From positions 22,051,501 to 22,115,500 of the forward strand of contig NC_084932.1 in the NCBI RefSeq assembly GCF_958298935.1: DNA of 64,000 nt, read 5' to 3'. Origin of the DNA: Phragmites australis. Lineage: Eukaryota > Streptophyta > Magnoliopsida > Poales > Poaceae. The position numbers were made by a program, and so were the translations under genes. Shown here in pieces: positions 22,109 through 34,287 of this stretch; within the stretch, counting starts at the first letter, position 1, and each line of letters starts with the position of its first letter. The notes beneath the pieces are model-generated. The model did no database searches and was not told where the DNA came from. It was given only the letters and a program-made list of their open reading frames with translations.

Positions 22109-25100
22109 ATGCCGAGGGCAGGAAGCAGCCGCTGTGACAAGGGCCCCGACAGCGTGCAGCCCGAATCGCGGATCGTCAATGAGGAGGGGGAGGGGAAGGT
22201 CCGTAAACTCATGGTGCCCGACGGCCAGCGGGAGGCGTCGGTGGTTTCGCCGGCAAGCTTTTCGCCCATCACGGACTGGCCAGAGCGCATCGTGATCTTC
22301 ATCTCCTTCGTCGCTGTCGGGCTGGTGCCGCCATTCTCCACCTTCTTCCTCGAGGTGCTGGACACCTTCGGCATCCAGCTCGTCCACTTGAGTCCGAACT
22401 CAGTGGTCATCTTGGCCATCTTTGCGCACTTCTGCGAAATGTTCATGGGAGTGCCGCTGTCGGTGGCCTTGTTCCGGCATTTCTTCTTCCTGCGAGCGGC
22501 CGGGAAGAAGAGAGGATCCTCCGGCGTGGACGTCGCCGGCTGCTGCAACTTCCGGTTGCAGGACGGGCTCGCCGAGCTGTACAATCCACAAGTGCTGCAG
22601 AGCAAGTGGGAGGACTGGCACCGCAACTGGGTCTACATCGATGTCAGCCCCCATGATCGCCTCACGCTGCCGGAGACGGCGGCGGAGCCCCATAGGCCGA
22701 CCTGGGAGGTGGCCCCAGTCGAGGACGAGCGCATGCGCCCAGTGCTGAACTACATCGACGATCTACACCAGGCGGGGCTGACCTCGGTGATGGTGGTGGC
22801 CGACTACTTGCGCCGCCACCTCGCGCCCTTGCGGGAACGGGCCCGCCCCCCTGGATGTACATGGGTCCGAACGACATCACGAGGACCCACATCGGTGAGG
22901 AAGGGAACCTGGAGGAGGGAGCGCTGGCGACCCTGCTAAGGGTGGTGTCCGGCGTCGAAGACCTCACCCGGGCATTCCTGCCCCGAGAGCAGCTGGCGCT
23001 CTGCGCGGACCCGGGCCGGGTGGCGCTGCAAGCGACGCTGCCAAAATTCGACGCCCAAGGTTTAGTGGACCGTCCGAGGCACCGAAACCCTGAGACTATT
23101 CAAATCCTCAGGGTGGATGAAGAGGCAGGCGGCGCGTAGCGAACCGGCGGCGGGGATGCCGCGGGCGGTAGGCCGTAGACCGGCGGCAAGGAGGCCACGG
23201 GCAGCAGGCCGCAGGCCAGCGGTAGGGGTGCCGCGGTCGGCAGGCCGCATCCCGGCCGTAGAGATGCTGCAGGCGCAACCATCAGGCCGACGGCAGAGGC
23301 ACCGCTGGCAGCGGAGAGGCTACCCCGGGGGACAAAGGGAAACACCCCCGGTCGTTCGTGCCCCAGCCGTCATCCTCATCGTCACCGTCGCCCCGTCGCC
23401 TCCATGACAACGGCCGGCGGTGGGCGACGTGAAGGAGGGAGGCCGGGGCGGCCAGTCATCGGGCGCGGAGTCCAGGACGGAGGCCAGGTCCAGGGCGCGA
23501 GAGCCCGCGGACCAGGCCGGGCTGGTGGCGCAATAGCGGGCGCCCGGGCCGACCCGCCGCTGGACGCAGGCTCCACGGCGGCCCCTCAATGGCCCGGGGA
23601 ATAGAGCCCCCACTGAAGAGGAGGAAGGTGGACCCCGGGCCGAAGCTGTAGGTCCCGAACTTTAGAATCCCTGAGTCCCGGTGGCAGTACCGCGGACTGA
23701 AGTCCACGTAAGTTCTTTCCTTGTCTTGAGCATTTTTGCTCGGGTATTAGTTTGGGGACTAACCTTTTTCGTTTTTCAGGCCGCCCAAGGACCCCGCCGA
23801 TGGCCAGAGGTAGCCAGAGGTGCCGAGACTGGCTCCCGCTCCCGGGCCAAGCGTGCCGGCAGAACCGGAGCCGCAGGCGCCGCCCTGTCCTGAGCCAAGG
23901 GCAGTTGCCGCACCCGCGTAGCTGGCGCCATCCGAGCCCGCCCTGAGTACTCCGAGGGTGGAGCAAGCGACCGCGGTGGAAGTGGTCGTGGCGACGGCTG
24001 CGCCGGCGAGGCAGTCATCGGGGACCCCGAGCGCCTCTGCAGAGAGGGCTCGCAGGGGACCCAGCACCCGGCCGTCGCCAAGCCAGGCCCCGGAACCCCT
24101 CCCAGACGTGCTCGGAAGCGCCCGGGAGGTGATCGAGTGGCTTGAAGTGGTCGTGGCGGCGGAGCGAGCTGAGCTCGACAGGGACCGCGCCGCCCTCGTT
24201 GAAGAAAGGGGCCGGCTAGAAGAGGTCGGCAGGCTCCTGGTGGCCCGTATCACCTCGGCCCGCGCAACCCACGAGAGGTCGATGCACGCGCTGGCCGAGG
24301 AGCGGGAGGTGTTGGAGGAGGTGCGTGATGAGGCTGTCGCCACGCAGGAGAAGGCCACTTGCATGGAGTGGCAGGCGACCGAGCACGACCAGGCCTTGCG
24401 GAGGCAGGTCGCGAAGCTGCTCGCTCGGGAGCGGCTGCTCCTTGCTTGGGAAGAGGCGGTCGGGAAGCGCGAGAAGTCCGTGCAGTCCGCCCAGGCAGAC
24501 TTAGCCCGCCGGAACGACGAGCTCGAGCGTACCCACGCCGAAGTCCTCTGTCAAGAGGAGGAGGTCGCGATCCACGAGACCGACGTCGAGATCACGGTGA
24601 CGGCTCAGGATGCCTAGGAGGAACAGATTGCACGACGCGAAGCCGAGGCCGCCTCGGCGTCGTCGGCCCTCACCGCCCGGGAGGAGCAGGCCGCTAAGTG
24701 GGAGGCTGAGCTAGCCGCCCGGGAGTGGGCCCTCGCCGCCTTGGCCGACCAGGTGAAGCGGGGACAAGCCGAGTCCCCGGCCACCAGTGGCATCCTGACC
24801 AGTCCAACCGAGGGTATCAGCCTTAAGGAACGGCTGCAAATCGCGAGGGACGAGCTTGAGACCGTCGTGGCCGAGCGGGCCAACGTGAAGCTGATGATGC
24901 GAGATATCTTTCGTCAGGCGCGGAGGTCTGTGAGGGTAGCCGGGCTCGGGCGTGTCAACGTGGGTGAGAAGGGGCTGGACCAAGAGACTACTGGCCACCT
25001 CGCCCTCGGCTTCAAAGAGATCACCCGGTGCCTTAAGGCTCTCCCGAAGGCGGTGCAGGAGTTGGCGTCCCGGGAGGGGCGCGCTCTGGCCCAGGCAGTG

Positions 25101-25319
25101 GTCGAGCACGTCCTCGCCTACTACCGAAGCCGAGACCCTGCCTTCTTGCTGGAACCGGTCCGGCAGGGAGTGGTCGAGGCCGAGGAAGCGGTCGCCCGGG
25201 AAGCTGTCTGGGACGTCGCCACCGAGGTGGCGGCGTGCTTTGCACGGGAGCTGCCGCCGGAACCGAGCAGCGGTAGCAGCAGCGAAGCGTCCTCGCCCCC
25301 TTCAGAGCCTGCCGATTAG
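22109..25319 (+). pseudogene. Antisense ORF of inner gypsy element (Transposase_28-type and coiled coil), damaged
   Basis: This gene runs opposite to gag-pol. It starts at 22109 (MPRAGSSRCDKG). The first part has IVIFISFVAVGLVPPFSTFF and VILAIFAHFCEMFMGV, typical of the domain long annotated as a putative gypsy-type transposon protein. The frame shifts near 22850 and continues as YMGPNDITRTHIGEEGN. A GC-rich tandem repeat lies at about 23130-23290. A clean GT-AG intron is at 23708-23779. The last part is a long coiled coil (24120-24730, one in-frame stop at 24615) and a C-terminal region with GLDQETTGHLALGFKEITRC and YYRSRDPAFLLEP, ending at 25319. Its function is unknown. An own TATA box and intron suggest a spliced antisense transcript in intact relatives. 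Confidence 0.7.
23708..23779 (+). other. Intron in the antisense ORF
   Basis: The donor CAC|GTAAGTTC and the acceptor TTTTTCAG|GCC bound 72 T-rich bases in otherwise GC-rich coding-like DNA. The contrast in composition supports a real intron on the plus strand. Confidence 0.65.
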
Positions 25320-27195
25320 ATTAGATTTTTTTTGTTTTTTGACTGTTGTAAATATGGGAGTGATCCCATCCAGAATGGTTCCTTGTGAAATATAATAGAA
25401 GCCTTTCTTTGGGATCGAAACTCCAATGTGCTTATCTTGATGTTTTTCACCTTTCGCTTGATGTCCCGAGAAGTACTTAGCCGGAGTGAGCCCGACCTTC
25501 CTTCCCCGAGAGTGAAGTCGCCCCGACCACTCATCGCATGAGTAGTGGGACCAACCGAGCGTTCAGCCCTCGAGCCCTCGCGAGTCCGTAGCCGCTAAGT
25601 CAAGAGACAAAGGCACAAACTTCCTTTGCTCGGGAGATAAGTCAATCTAGCGCGGAGCACGCCACGACCAGTGAACACTTTTCCACTCTGCGACCTCTCA
25701 AACAAGCAGGCCGGAGACATGTGCGGGCGAAAATGCAACCAAGAGTCCCCACAGCTTGGTGGTGCCCGGGGTAGGACTGACCTGACCGAACACCGACAGC
25801 CTGCCCCTGGGGTCTAGGCGGTCCCGACCACTCTTTGCTCAAGTGGTAGGATTACATGAGAACCCTAGAGACTCGGTAGTGCCCGGGGTACTGCCAAGCC
25901 GGCCGAACACCACGGCCACCATAAAGGACTTCGGTCAGCCATCGCCGTCCGTACGGTACACCTGACTACTGTCTGGTTCTGTCGTTCCAGAAAAAGCAAG
26001 CATGTGGGCAGAGTTTTGTGCGCGAGGAGACCATCTCGCCGAATAGATTAGAATGCGAGGGTCTCGAGGATAACTCGGGAACAATAGTTTACTGAGTATG
26101 TAAGAATAGAAATTCATATGACTTTAGTCACTCACTGAACAACTGTCAGCCTTTCGGCCGACCAATCCAGGAGGGGTACGCGCCCCGAGCTCGGGGTACC
26201 CGGGAACTTGGTTCCCTTGTACGGAATGCCCGAGCACTGGAAAGCAGGTGAGAGAGCCAGGGGCTTGGCGATCCTGACCACTCATGCCCGAGTGGTAGGA
26301 TTACCCGAGGACCCCATAGGCTCAAGCAGCGCCCTGGGCACTAAGGCCCTTGCGGTCAGGCTCCTTTATTCTTGATTGTTCATCTGTAAACTTAAGAAAA
26401 AATAGGAAAAGACTCTTTATTTGGTGCGCTCTGCTAGTGCAGTACTCATTATAGACTGCTCTCATTTTTGACCCGAGACCTCTCGAATACCCGGACCGGC
26501 GAAGTGTACAGACAGAGGCATAACCCAGAGGTCCAATGGTTCGGTGGCGCCCGGGGTAGGACTGGCCAGACCGAGCGTCGATAGCCCGCCCCTGGGGTCT
26601 AGGTGGTCCCGACCACTCTTTGCTCAAGCGGTAGGATTACCCGAGAATGCCAGAGGCTCGGTGATGCTCGAGGCACTGCCACGCAGCTGGACACCACAGC
26701 CTACCATAATAGACTTAAGTCAGCAGTAGCTGCCTGCGCGCATACCGACCGGGATTATTTTTATCAACGGGGAAAATGAGAGAGCGTGTTTTCCTTGCAC
26801 AATCGAGAATCTCACAAAACAGATTAAACATATGGATTCCAGAGAAAGATCTCGAAATAAGAGAGTATATTGACAATTTTGTACAGAAGTGGTAACTTAC
26901 ATGATTTGTGGCAGCTCCCGGCCAACTTGGGCAGGGGGACCCTCGGCCAACTTGGCCTAAGCACAAATATGTCTACCTAGGGATAGAACTTGCGCAGATG
27001 CTCGATGTTCTACGCATTTGGGAGCGGCTGCCCATCCTCCGCAGCTAGCCGGAACGAGCCTTGCCGCGGGACACCGGTCACGGTAAAGGGACCTTCCAAC
27101 ATAGGGGAGAGTTTATTCTTTCCTTCGCACGATTGAGCGCATCGGAGAACTAGATCCCCAACCTCGAGTGACTAGGCCCGGATATGATGCTGATG
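25320..27195. other. Inner gypsy non-coding region with 0.8-kb direct repeats
   Basis: Between the 3' ends of the antisense ORF and of integrase. Two diverged direct copies, about 25740-25970 and 26520-26740, share GGTCCCGACCACTCTTTGCT and neighbouring text; a third partial copy of the TGGTAGGATTAC block is near 26300. No gene is seen. Confidence 0.6.
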
Positions 27196-28085
27196 CTAGC
27201 GCCGCAAGCTCTGCTGGTACCTGGCTGCTCGAACGGCGGCACGTCGCCGGTGCTCCTCCAAGTAGTCGACGTCGTCGCGCCTTCGCTGTTCCTGTTCGCC
27301 TTCGGAGTCGGCATTCACCCGAGGGGAGCCAAGAGTGAGCTCGGAGGGGAGGACCGCCTCGGCGTCGTACACGAGGAAGAATGGAGTCTCCCCGGTGGCG
27401 CGGCTTGGCGTGGTCCAGTTGGCCCATAACACAGTAGGCAGCTTGTCGATCCACCCTTTCCCGTGCTTTGCGAGCACGTTGTAGGTCCGGGTTTTGAGCC
27501 CCTTCAGTATCTTAGCATTTGCACGCTCGACCTGCCCATTGCTCCGAGGATGAGTGACAGAGGCGAAGCAGAGCTTGATGCCGAGGTCCTCGCAGTAGTC
27601 CCCGAACAGGGCACTTGTGAACTGAGTGCCATTATCGGTAATGATTCTGTTCGGGACGCCGAAGTGACTTGTGATACCGCGGATGAATTGGAGCGCCGTG
27701 TTCTTGGTAACTTTGATAACTGGGACCACCTCCGGCCAGTTGGTGAACTTGTTGATGGCGACGTAGAGGTACCATAGCCCCCGATTGCTCGGGGGAATGG
27801 ACCCAGGATGTCCAGCCCCCTGATCGCGAAGGGCCATGACAGGGGGATGGTATGAAGAGCCTGAGCTGGCTGGTGAATCTGCTTTGCGTGGAACTGGCAC
27901 GCCTTGCAGCGCCGAACCAACTCGGAAGCGTCCTGGAGAGCTGTAGGCCAGTAGAAACCATGCCAGAAGGCCTTCCCGACCAGCGTGCAGAACGATGCAT
28001 GACCACCGCACTCGCCCTCGTGGATCTCAGTGAGAAGCTCACCGCCTTCTGCCCGGGTGATGCATTTCAGGAGGACACCGTCCAT
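27196..28085 (-). pseudogene. Integrase of inner gypsy element
   Basis: The zinc-binding part (IHEGECGGHASFCTLVGKAF, then CKACQ; 28085 to about 27890) is followed by the catalytic core with KFTNWPEVVPV, RIITDNGTQF and NGQVERAN, that is the D, D and E positions. The tail is charged. The zinc-binding and core parts are in different frames, with the shift near 27780-27800, so the polyprotein is broken. It follows RNase H in the order expected for Ty3/gypsy. Confidence 0.85.
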
Positions 28086-28130
28086 GCTGCGCTGGTAGAG
28101 ACCCCCGTCTACTATGGCATAGCGTTTGGA

Positions 28131-30386
28131 CTACCGTGCAATCCTCTCGGCAGAGGCATCATCCCCGAGAAGGATATTTTCTTTCAAGTACCCTCGGATC
28201 TCGTCGATCCACGAGGCATCTTGAGAACCACCGGAAAGCACAGCGCACTCACCGGGCGGCAGCACCCTGACGGGACTTCCCACTGAGGGCGCCGCCTGGG
28301 TTCGCTCAACTAGGCTCGAGGGTTCCCCTTCGTCCTGGTTGGCAGGCAGGACGGAAGGCCGTGTGAGCCTTTCTTCAAAGGCTTCGGCAGGGACGAGCGC
28401 CTGGGAAGAAGCCAGGCGAGAGGGGTCATCGGCCAGAGCGTTGTCGTGGCGAGATATGTACCGCAGCTCCAGGCCGTCGATGTGCCTCTCCAGCCTCCTG
28501 ACTTCCGCCACGTACACCGCCATCTGAGGATCTATGCACTGGTATTCTTTGGACACTTGGTTGACCACCAGCTGGGAGTCTCCCTTGACCAGCAGGCGAC
28601 GAATCCCAAGGCCAGCGATGAGGCCCTCATACTCCGCCATGTTGTTGGTTGCTCGAAAATGCAATTGCACGACATACCAGAGTACTTCACCCGTTGCGGA
28701 GGTGAGAACCACTCTAGCCCCTGCGACTTTCAGCGTGAGGGAGCCGTCGAAGTGCATAACCCAGTACTCGGGCGCATCGTGCTCGGGATATGCAAAAATT
28801 TCTTCATGGTCGATCTCGGGGACGGGCGTCCACTCTGCCACAAAGTCAGACAGTGCCTGGCTCTTGATTGCCTGGCGACTGACGAAGTGTAGATCGAACT
28901 CCGCCAGCTCCACCGCCCACTTGACGATGTGCCCAGTGCCTTCTCGGTTCCGAAGGATTGGCCCCAGTGGATACGTAGTAACCACCGAGACCTTGTGCGC
29001 CTGGAAGTAGTGGCGCAGCTTTCGGGAAGCAATGAGCACGGCATAAAGCAGCTTCTGGGCTTGGGGGTATCTTATCTTGGCATCTCGGAGGACTTCACTG
29101 ATGAAATACACCGGTCGCTGTATGCGGCAGGCCTAGACTGAGGCTTCACCTGAGGTCTTGTCACAGCCCCCGAGCTCAGCGCAGTGGTCAGGGCCGGCCG
29201 AGTGCTCGGGCTCGACTCCCTGGTAGGGAGGAATCGAGTGCTCGGGCTCGACTCCCTGGTCAGGAGGAGCCGGGTGCTCGGGCTCGACTCCCTGCTCGGG
29301 AGGAGCCCCGAGAAATGAAGGCTGCTCGGGGGTGGCCGGGAGCTGGGACCCAGCACCTTGCCCCGAGCACTTGTCATGCTCCACCGCCAGTACCATGCTC
29401 ATGACCTCAGGAGTGGCTGAGACGTAGACCAATAAAGGCTCACCCTCAGAGGGGGCCACCAGTACGGGTGGTGAGGTAAGGTACTTCTTCAGGTCTTGGA
29501 AGGCTTCCTCAGCCTCCGGTGTCCAGTCAAAGTGACCGGTCTTCTTCAGGAGTTTGAAGAGTGGGAGCCCTCGCTCCCTGAGCTTGGAGATAAAGCGCCC
29601 CAGGGCCGCCATGCCGCCAGCGAGATGCGGACTTCCTTGAGTCGAGCCGGGGGTAGCATCTGCTTGATGGCTCGGATCTTCTTTGGGTTGGCCTCGATTC
29701 CTCGGCTAGAGACCAAGAAACCGAGGAGCTTGCCCGCGGGCACCCCGAAGACGCACTTCTCGGGGTTGAGCTTCAAGCGGGTAGTGCGGAGACTGTTGAA
29801 AGTCTCGGCCAAATCTTCCAGCAAGGTGGCGCGGTCTCGGGACTTGACCACGAGATCGTCGATGTATGCCTCGACATTGTGGCCAACCTGCGAATCAAGG
29901 GTAATGCGCACGGTGCGCTGGAAAGACGACCCAGCGTTGCACAAACTAAATGGCATTGACACATAACAATAAGTCCTTACCAGAGTGGTACAAGAAGTTT
30001 TTTCCTCATCTTGTCTGGCCATGCGGATCTGGTGGTAACCCGAATTTGCATCTAGAAAATATAAAAGATCACACCCCGCAGTGGCATCTACAATTTGATC
30101 TATGCAGGGTAAAGGAAAAGGATCTTTCGGACAAGCCTTGTTTAGGTCGGTGTAGTCGACACACATGCGGAGCTTGCCGTTGGCCTTCGGGACGATGACT
30201 GGGTTTTGCCAGCCACTCTGGGTGGAGGACCTCTCGGATGAAGCCGGCATCAAGGAGCTTGCTGACTTGCTCCCGGATGAACTCCTGGCGCTCGGGTGCC
30301 TGTCGCCGGACCTTCTGCCTCACCGGTCGTGCGTCGGGGCGCATAGCAAGGTGGTGCTCGATCATCTCCCTAGGGATCCCGGGCAT
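28131..30386 (-). pseudogene. Reverse transcriptase and dual RNase H of inner gypsy element
   Basis: In minus-strand order: the RT entry (REQVSKLLDAGFIREV; then CVDYTDLNKACPKDPFPLP and YFLDANSGYHQIRM), the catalytic EAYIDDLVVKS, the thumb (GFLVSSRGIEANPKKI), the first RNase H (HFDWTPEAEEAF ... YVSATPEVMSMVL ... [18 protein letters not shown]) and a second RNase H ([49 protein letters not shown]). The double RNase H fits the Tat lineage. Frames break near 30200, near 29600 and at 29133. A proline-rich repeat interrupts the first RNase H domain at about 29190-29330. Confidence 0.88.
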
Positions 30387-30883
30387 ATCGGACGGCTGCT
30401 ATGCAAACACATCGACGTTAGCCCGGAGGAAGGCGACTAGTGCGCTTTCCTATTTGCCACCTAGGTCACCGCCGATTCGGACGACCTGGGAAGCGTCTTC
30501 GCCCACCACGACCTCCTTCGTTGGAATGGAAGCATCGGCGGCAAGTTGGGGTTTGGATGAAGAGGGTCCCGAGCCCCTTGGGTGGCCTTCGACCTCGGCC
30601 CGAGCAGAGACCAAGGCCGAGTAGTGCTGCTCGGCGCAGGAGACGGCGCTACCGGTCTCAGCGGGCACGGAGATGGGGCCTGCAGGGCCCGCCATCTTAA
30701 CCGTGAGGTAGGCATAGTGAGTGACCACCATGAACCGAGCGAGCGCCGGTCGCCCGAGGATGGCGTTGTAGGGGAGAGGGACTTCCGCGACATCGAAGAT
30801 GACGTTCTACGTCCGGAAATTGTCCCGGCTCCCAGATGTCACGGGCAGCTCGACCTGCCCGAGAGGCAGGGTATGCCCAGGTG

Positions 30884-31345
30884 TCACCCCGTAGAAGAGG
30901 AGCATGACTTTAGGCGCCTGGAAGGCACCTGCAGCTTCTCGAAGGCCTCCTGGGAGAGGAGGTTTAGGCCTGCACCCCCGTCGATCAGCACTCCGCTGAC
31001 CTTTACATTGCAGATGGTGGGGGACACTACCAGGGGTAGCCGCCCCACTCCTGCAGTACTTGCAGGGTGGTCCACCAGACTGAACGTGATTGGGGTGTCC
31101 GACCACTTCAGGGGTCTCGCGGCCCCAGTGCTCAGGGTCGCTGAGCACACCTCGTGCCGCATGGTTTTGACGCAGCGGCGGGAGGAGGGCGTGTATGCAC
31201 CCCCGTCGATGAAGGCGACGGTGTGCTCGGGCTCCAGGAACCCGAGCTCTTGGTTCTCGGGGGCGGCTCTATCGTCGTCGTCCCTGCGGCGGTCCTCACG
31301 CTCCTTCTGGCGCCGCTCGACCAGGCCTTTGACTGAGTGGCACAA
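30884..31345 (-). pseudogene. Protease region of inner gypsy element
   Basis: The open frame holds PEHTVAFIDGGAYTPSSRR and then VSGVLIDGGAGLNLLSQEAF, the aspartic protease active-site segment in its Tat-type form (DGG in place of DTG/DSG). It overlaps the end of gag and precedes RT. A frameshift separates it from both. Confidence 0.75.
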
Positions 31346-31543
31346 TATGAGGTCATGCCACTCAGTCTGCTGGATCTTGCACCACTTTCCTGGTTCGGGC
31401 CTTGCGGGAGCAGGCGCCCTCGCGGGAGCGGGAGCCCTTGCGGGAGCTGGAGCCCTCGCGGGCGCTGGCCTCCTGTCGGCGGCCGCCCGGCGCGCCGACC
31501 AGCGATCAAGGCCCTCTGTTGGCCTACGGGCAGGGGCCTCAAC

Positions 31544-32729
31544 CTACACGACAAGGGCAGCGTCGCGCCTTCTTCTCTTTTTCTTTTCCTGCCTATCAAA
31601 GCGGGAAGAACTCGGTTGGTCGGCAGCGGGTTGCTTAGGGCGCGGGACATGCCACGCCCGAGCCTCTACCGCCTTAGTGCACTTGTCAGCCAAGGCGAAG
31701 AGTTCTGCGGTGGTCTCGACCTCATGCGTCCCTAGCTTCTCGATCATCTGCTCTTCGCGGACACCCTGCCGGAATGCGACAATGATGGCGTGGGGGGTTA
31801 TCCATGGAATGGTGTTGCGGACCTGGCTGAAGCGCTGTATGAAGCGCCGCAACGTCTCCCCCTCATGCTGCTTCACGACGTGGAGATCGCACTCCGGGCT
31901 GGGGCGCGAACGTGACCTGAAAGTTAGCCACGAACTGGTGGCAAAGATCATCCCAGGAACTATTAGACCCTGGGGATAAGTTCATAAGCCAAGAACACGC
32001 AGAGCCCCTCAAGGCTACATGGAAATAATTGGCCATCACCTTTTCACTGCCGCTCGTCGCTTGGACGGCGGTGGTGCAGATCTGCAGGAACTCGACAGGG
32101 TCGATGGACCCGTCATACTTCTCTAGCAGTTTTGGCCTGAACTTCGTGGGCCAGTTGACCCGATGGAGCTCGCTGGAGAATGCGCGGCCACCTGTGCCGT
32201 ACCACGCAACGCGGGTAGCGCCCTTGGGAGGCGAACGCCGACGCGCTGGGGAGCCCCGACGGTCATGGGCCGGCAGAGAGGAAGCCTGGTCCTCTGCCCC
32301 GGCCTCGTGCCGGGACTCCCGATGGCGCTCGAGGGTGACACGCGTATCTTCGGCGGCCCTCCGCTCGTTGAGATGCAAGAGGACGTCCTGAGCTCTGGTT
32401 GTGGCCAGGGGCGCGGCGCTCCGCCTGGAGGCCCCCCGTCCAGTTCGGACGCCACCTGAAGATGGACCGGCCTTGGTTGCGCCACGGTGGGAGGTGGCAC
32501 GAGAGCTTTCGGCCAGCACCTGCCGGTGAGCTGTGCCCACTAGGGCGGCCACCTCCTGAATCCAGCGGCCTTCTGGCGTTTCCCCCGCAGCCTGGACAGG
32601 CAGGTGCCTGAGGAGTGCTTGCGCTGCAAGCAACGCGCTCCTGAGACTGGCGTCCCCGAAGGCGAGCCTGCGCCGTAACGGCGCCCGGCGCTGTCCGGAC
32701 GTGGATCTCGCGGCAGGAGTTTCTGCCAC
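31544..32729 (-). pseudogene. Gag of inner gypsy element
   Basis: The first frame (32729-31863) starts MAETPAARSTSG and contains the gag core (NWPTKFRPKLLEKYDGSIDP, FLQICTTAVQATSGSEKVMA, ALRGSACSWLMNL, WDDLCHQFVANF). The second frame (31951-31544) continues with EGETLRRFIQRFSQVRNTIP and EKLGTHEVETTAELFALADK. The two need a frameshift near 31900. Downstream lie a basic tract (KKKRRRR), an Ala-Pro repeat (about 31405-31470) and a degenerate zinc-knuckle-like WCKIQQTEWHDL segment. It would form the particle shell if intact. Confidence 0.82.
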
Positions 32730-32971
32730 TTGCTGAGGGTTAGGCGGCCCGCTTGCGACGGCGGCAACAACCCTGCTGGGCCCAGCGCCATTATCCCCAT
32801 GAGAGGGGAGCGCCGTACGGGCGGACCTTGGCTGCTGCTGTTGAGGAGCAGCAGATACTGGGGCCTCCTAGGCAATGGGCTCTATTTCTTCACTGGAGCT
32901 GGCGCCGGTGCATTGGAGGTGATGTCCACCTTCCATCTTTTCTGCAGAGAACAAAACAGGTTCAGGAATGC

Positions 32972-32994
32972 AACCCCCTACTTGGCGCGCCAGC
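32972..32994 (-). other. Primer-binding site of inner gypsy element
   Basis: On the minus strand, GCTGGCGCGCCAAGTAGGGG follows the LTR end CCTCCGACA. It is nearly the same as the outer element's site, so both probably use the same tRNA primer. Confidence 0.7.
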
Positions 32995-34287
32995 TGTCGG
33001 AGGGTGAACTCCTCAAGCGGGGATCCGGAGGGACCCCCTTTGAGATTTGGTCGGGGGGATGATTCTGAATCCGCTTCGTAGGTGAAATAAATGGGAGTAA
33101 ATGAGATGCAGGTGGAATGGAACGATCGGATGCAGGAAGGAGTAAATGCTCAGGGGATATTTAGACAGGTTCGGGCCACACTAAGCGTAACACCCTACTC
33201 CTATGTGAATGCTATAAATGCTCTGAGAATGTCTCTCTGAGTATCTGCTGGGTTACAAGAATATTTGTTTAAGTCTAGAGCTTCGTGCTCCATGTTCTTC
33301 GGCTGATCTAAGCTTCTGTCTTGTGTTCTTCGAGACTTGTCCTCAGCTCAACTTGAACTTTACCTAAACTCTCTCTTTCTCCGGGGAGCCCACCCCACTT
33401 ATATATCCGCCGGGGTGGTAGCGTGCTCAGAAAGGATGGTGCAAGTTTCAAGGCGCCATAAATGGAAAGCAACCATCATGGGCTGCTGCGCGAGGTGACA
33501 GGGAGGGTTGAAAACACGATCCCGTCCGGTCTTGTTCGTCATCATGCCGTTTTTCAACAGGCGCCGCAAAGAAGGCCCACTGGGCAGCCACCGAGCAGCC
33601 CGGCATGCCCGCCTGGTCAGAGCAGGTCTGACACAGCAGGGCGACAGGCGGGGTGCCTCGAGCTCTGCGACGTTATCCCGAGGCGTGCCGGATGGCGCGC
33701 GATGGGACCTGTGCATTAAATGTCCCCACGCCTCCCTGCCAGGCCGTGGCAGGGACTGACAGCAAAAGTGAGGGGAGCAGTTGGAAGTGACAGGCCACGC
33801 GCCCTCTTAAATGCGGCATCGGGCCTCTCACCAGTTGACACCTCACCACTGGGCCTTTGCGGGGACCACTGGTGAAGGACTTCTCAGGTCCTCGGGGAAC
33901 CGAGTGCTCGGGGGCCACTGTTCGCAGCCCCGAGCACTCTCTCCCGGATATGCCCTTTCTTGGTCCTCGGGGAACCGAGTGCTCGGGGGCCACTGTTCAT
34001 GGCCCCGAGCACTCTCTCCCGGAACTTGGCTTTTCTTATCATCGGGGAACTTGGGTGCTCGAGGGCCACTGTTCGCAGCCCTGAGCACCCTCTTCCTGGC
34101 ACTTGGTCTTCTCAGGTCATCGGGGAACTCGGGTACTCGGGGACCACTGTTCATGGCCCCGAGTACCCTCTCCCAGAACTTGGTCTTCTCGGACCTCGGG
34201 GAGATAACCCCCGAGGGAGGGCGCCACGTGGCACTCTACTGTTCTGGCCTCGGGACTCGGGGACCCCCAGTTCCTGTGTCATCGATA
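32995..34287 (-). repeat. 5' LTR of inner gypsy element
   Basis: Direct repeat of 20320-21605; its outer end carries two substitutions (TATCGATGAC for TGTCGGTGAC on the minus strand). Confidence 0.92.

Larger units (their letters stand above)
20320..34287 (-). mobile_element. Inner Ty3/gypsy (Tat-type) LTR retrotransposon, TSD GCTGG
   Basis: LTRs of 1286 and 1293 bp (20320-21605 and 32995-34287) are flanked by GCTGG on both sides. The element reads on the minus strand: 5' LTR 34287-32995, primer-binding site, gag, protease, RT, RNase H, a second RNase H, integrase, then an ORF on the opposite strand, then the 3' LTR. Two RNase H domains plus an antisense ORF are known marks of the Tat lineage (Retand, Grande and RIRE2-like elements). 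Frameshifts interrupt gag and pol, so this copy is probably not autonomous. The LTRs are still closely similar. Confidence 0.93.

Noticed and set aside
22400..22748. Alternative frames over the antisense ORF on both strands
   Set aside because: They are shadows of the 22109-22850 frame, which alone carries the recognisable domain.
20320..34287. Endogenous pararetrovirus instead of a retrotransposon
   Set aside because: Paired LTRs, a 5-bp TSD, integrase and dual RNase H identify a Ty3/gypsy element; there is no movement protein or viral coat motif.
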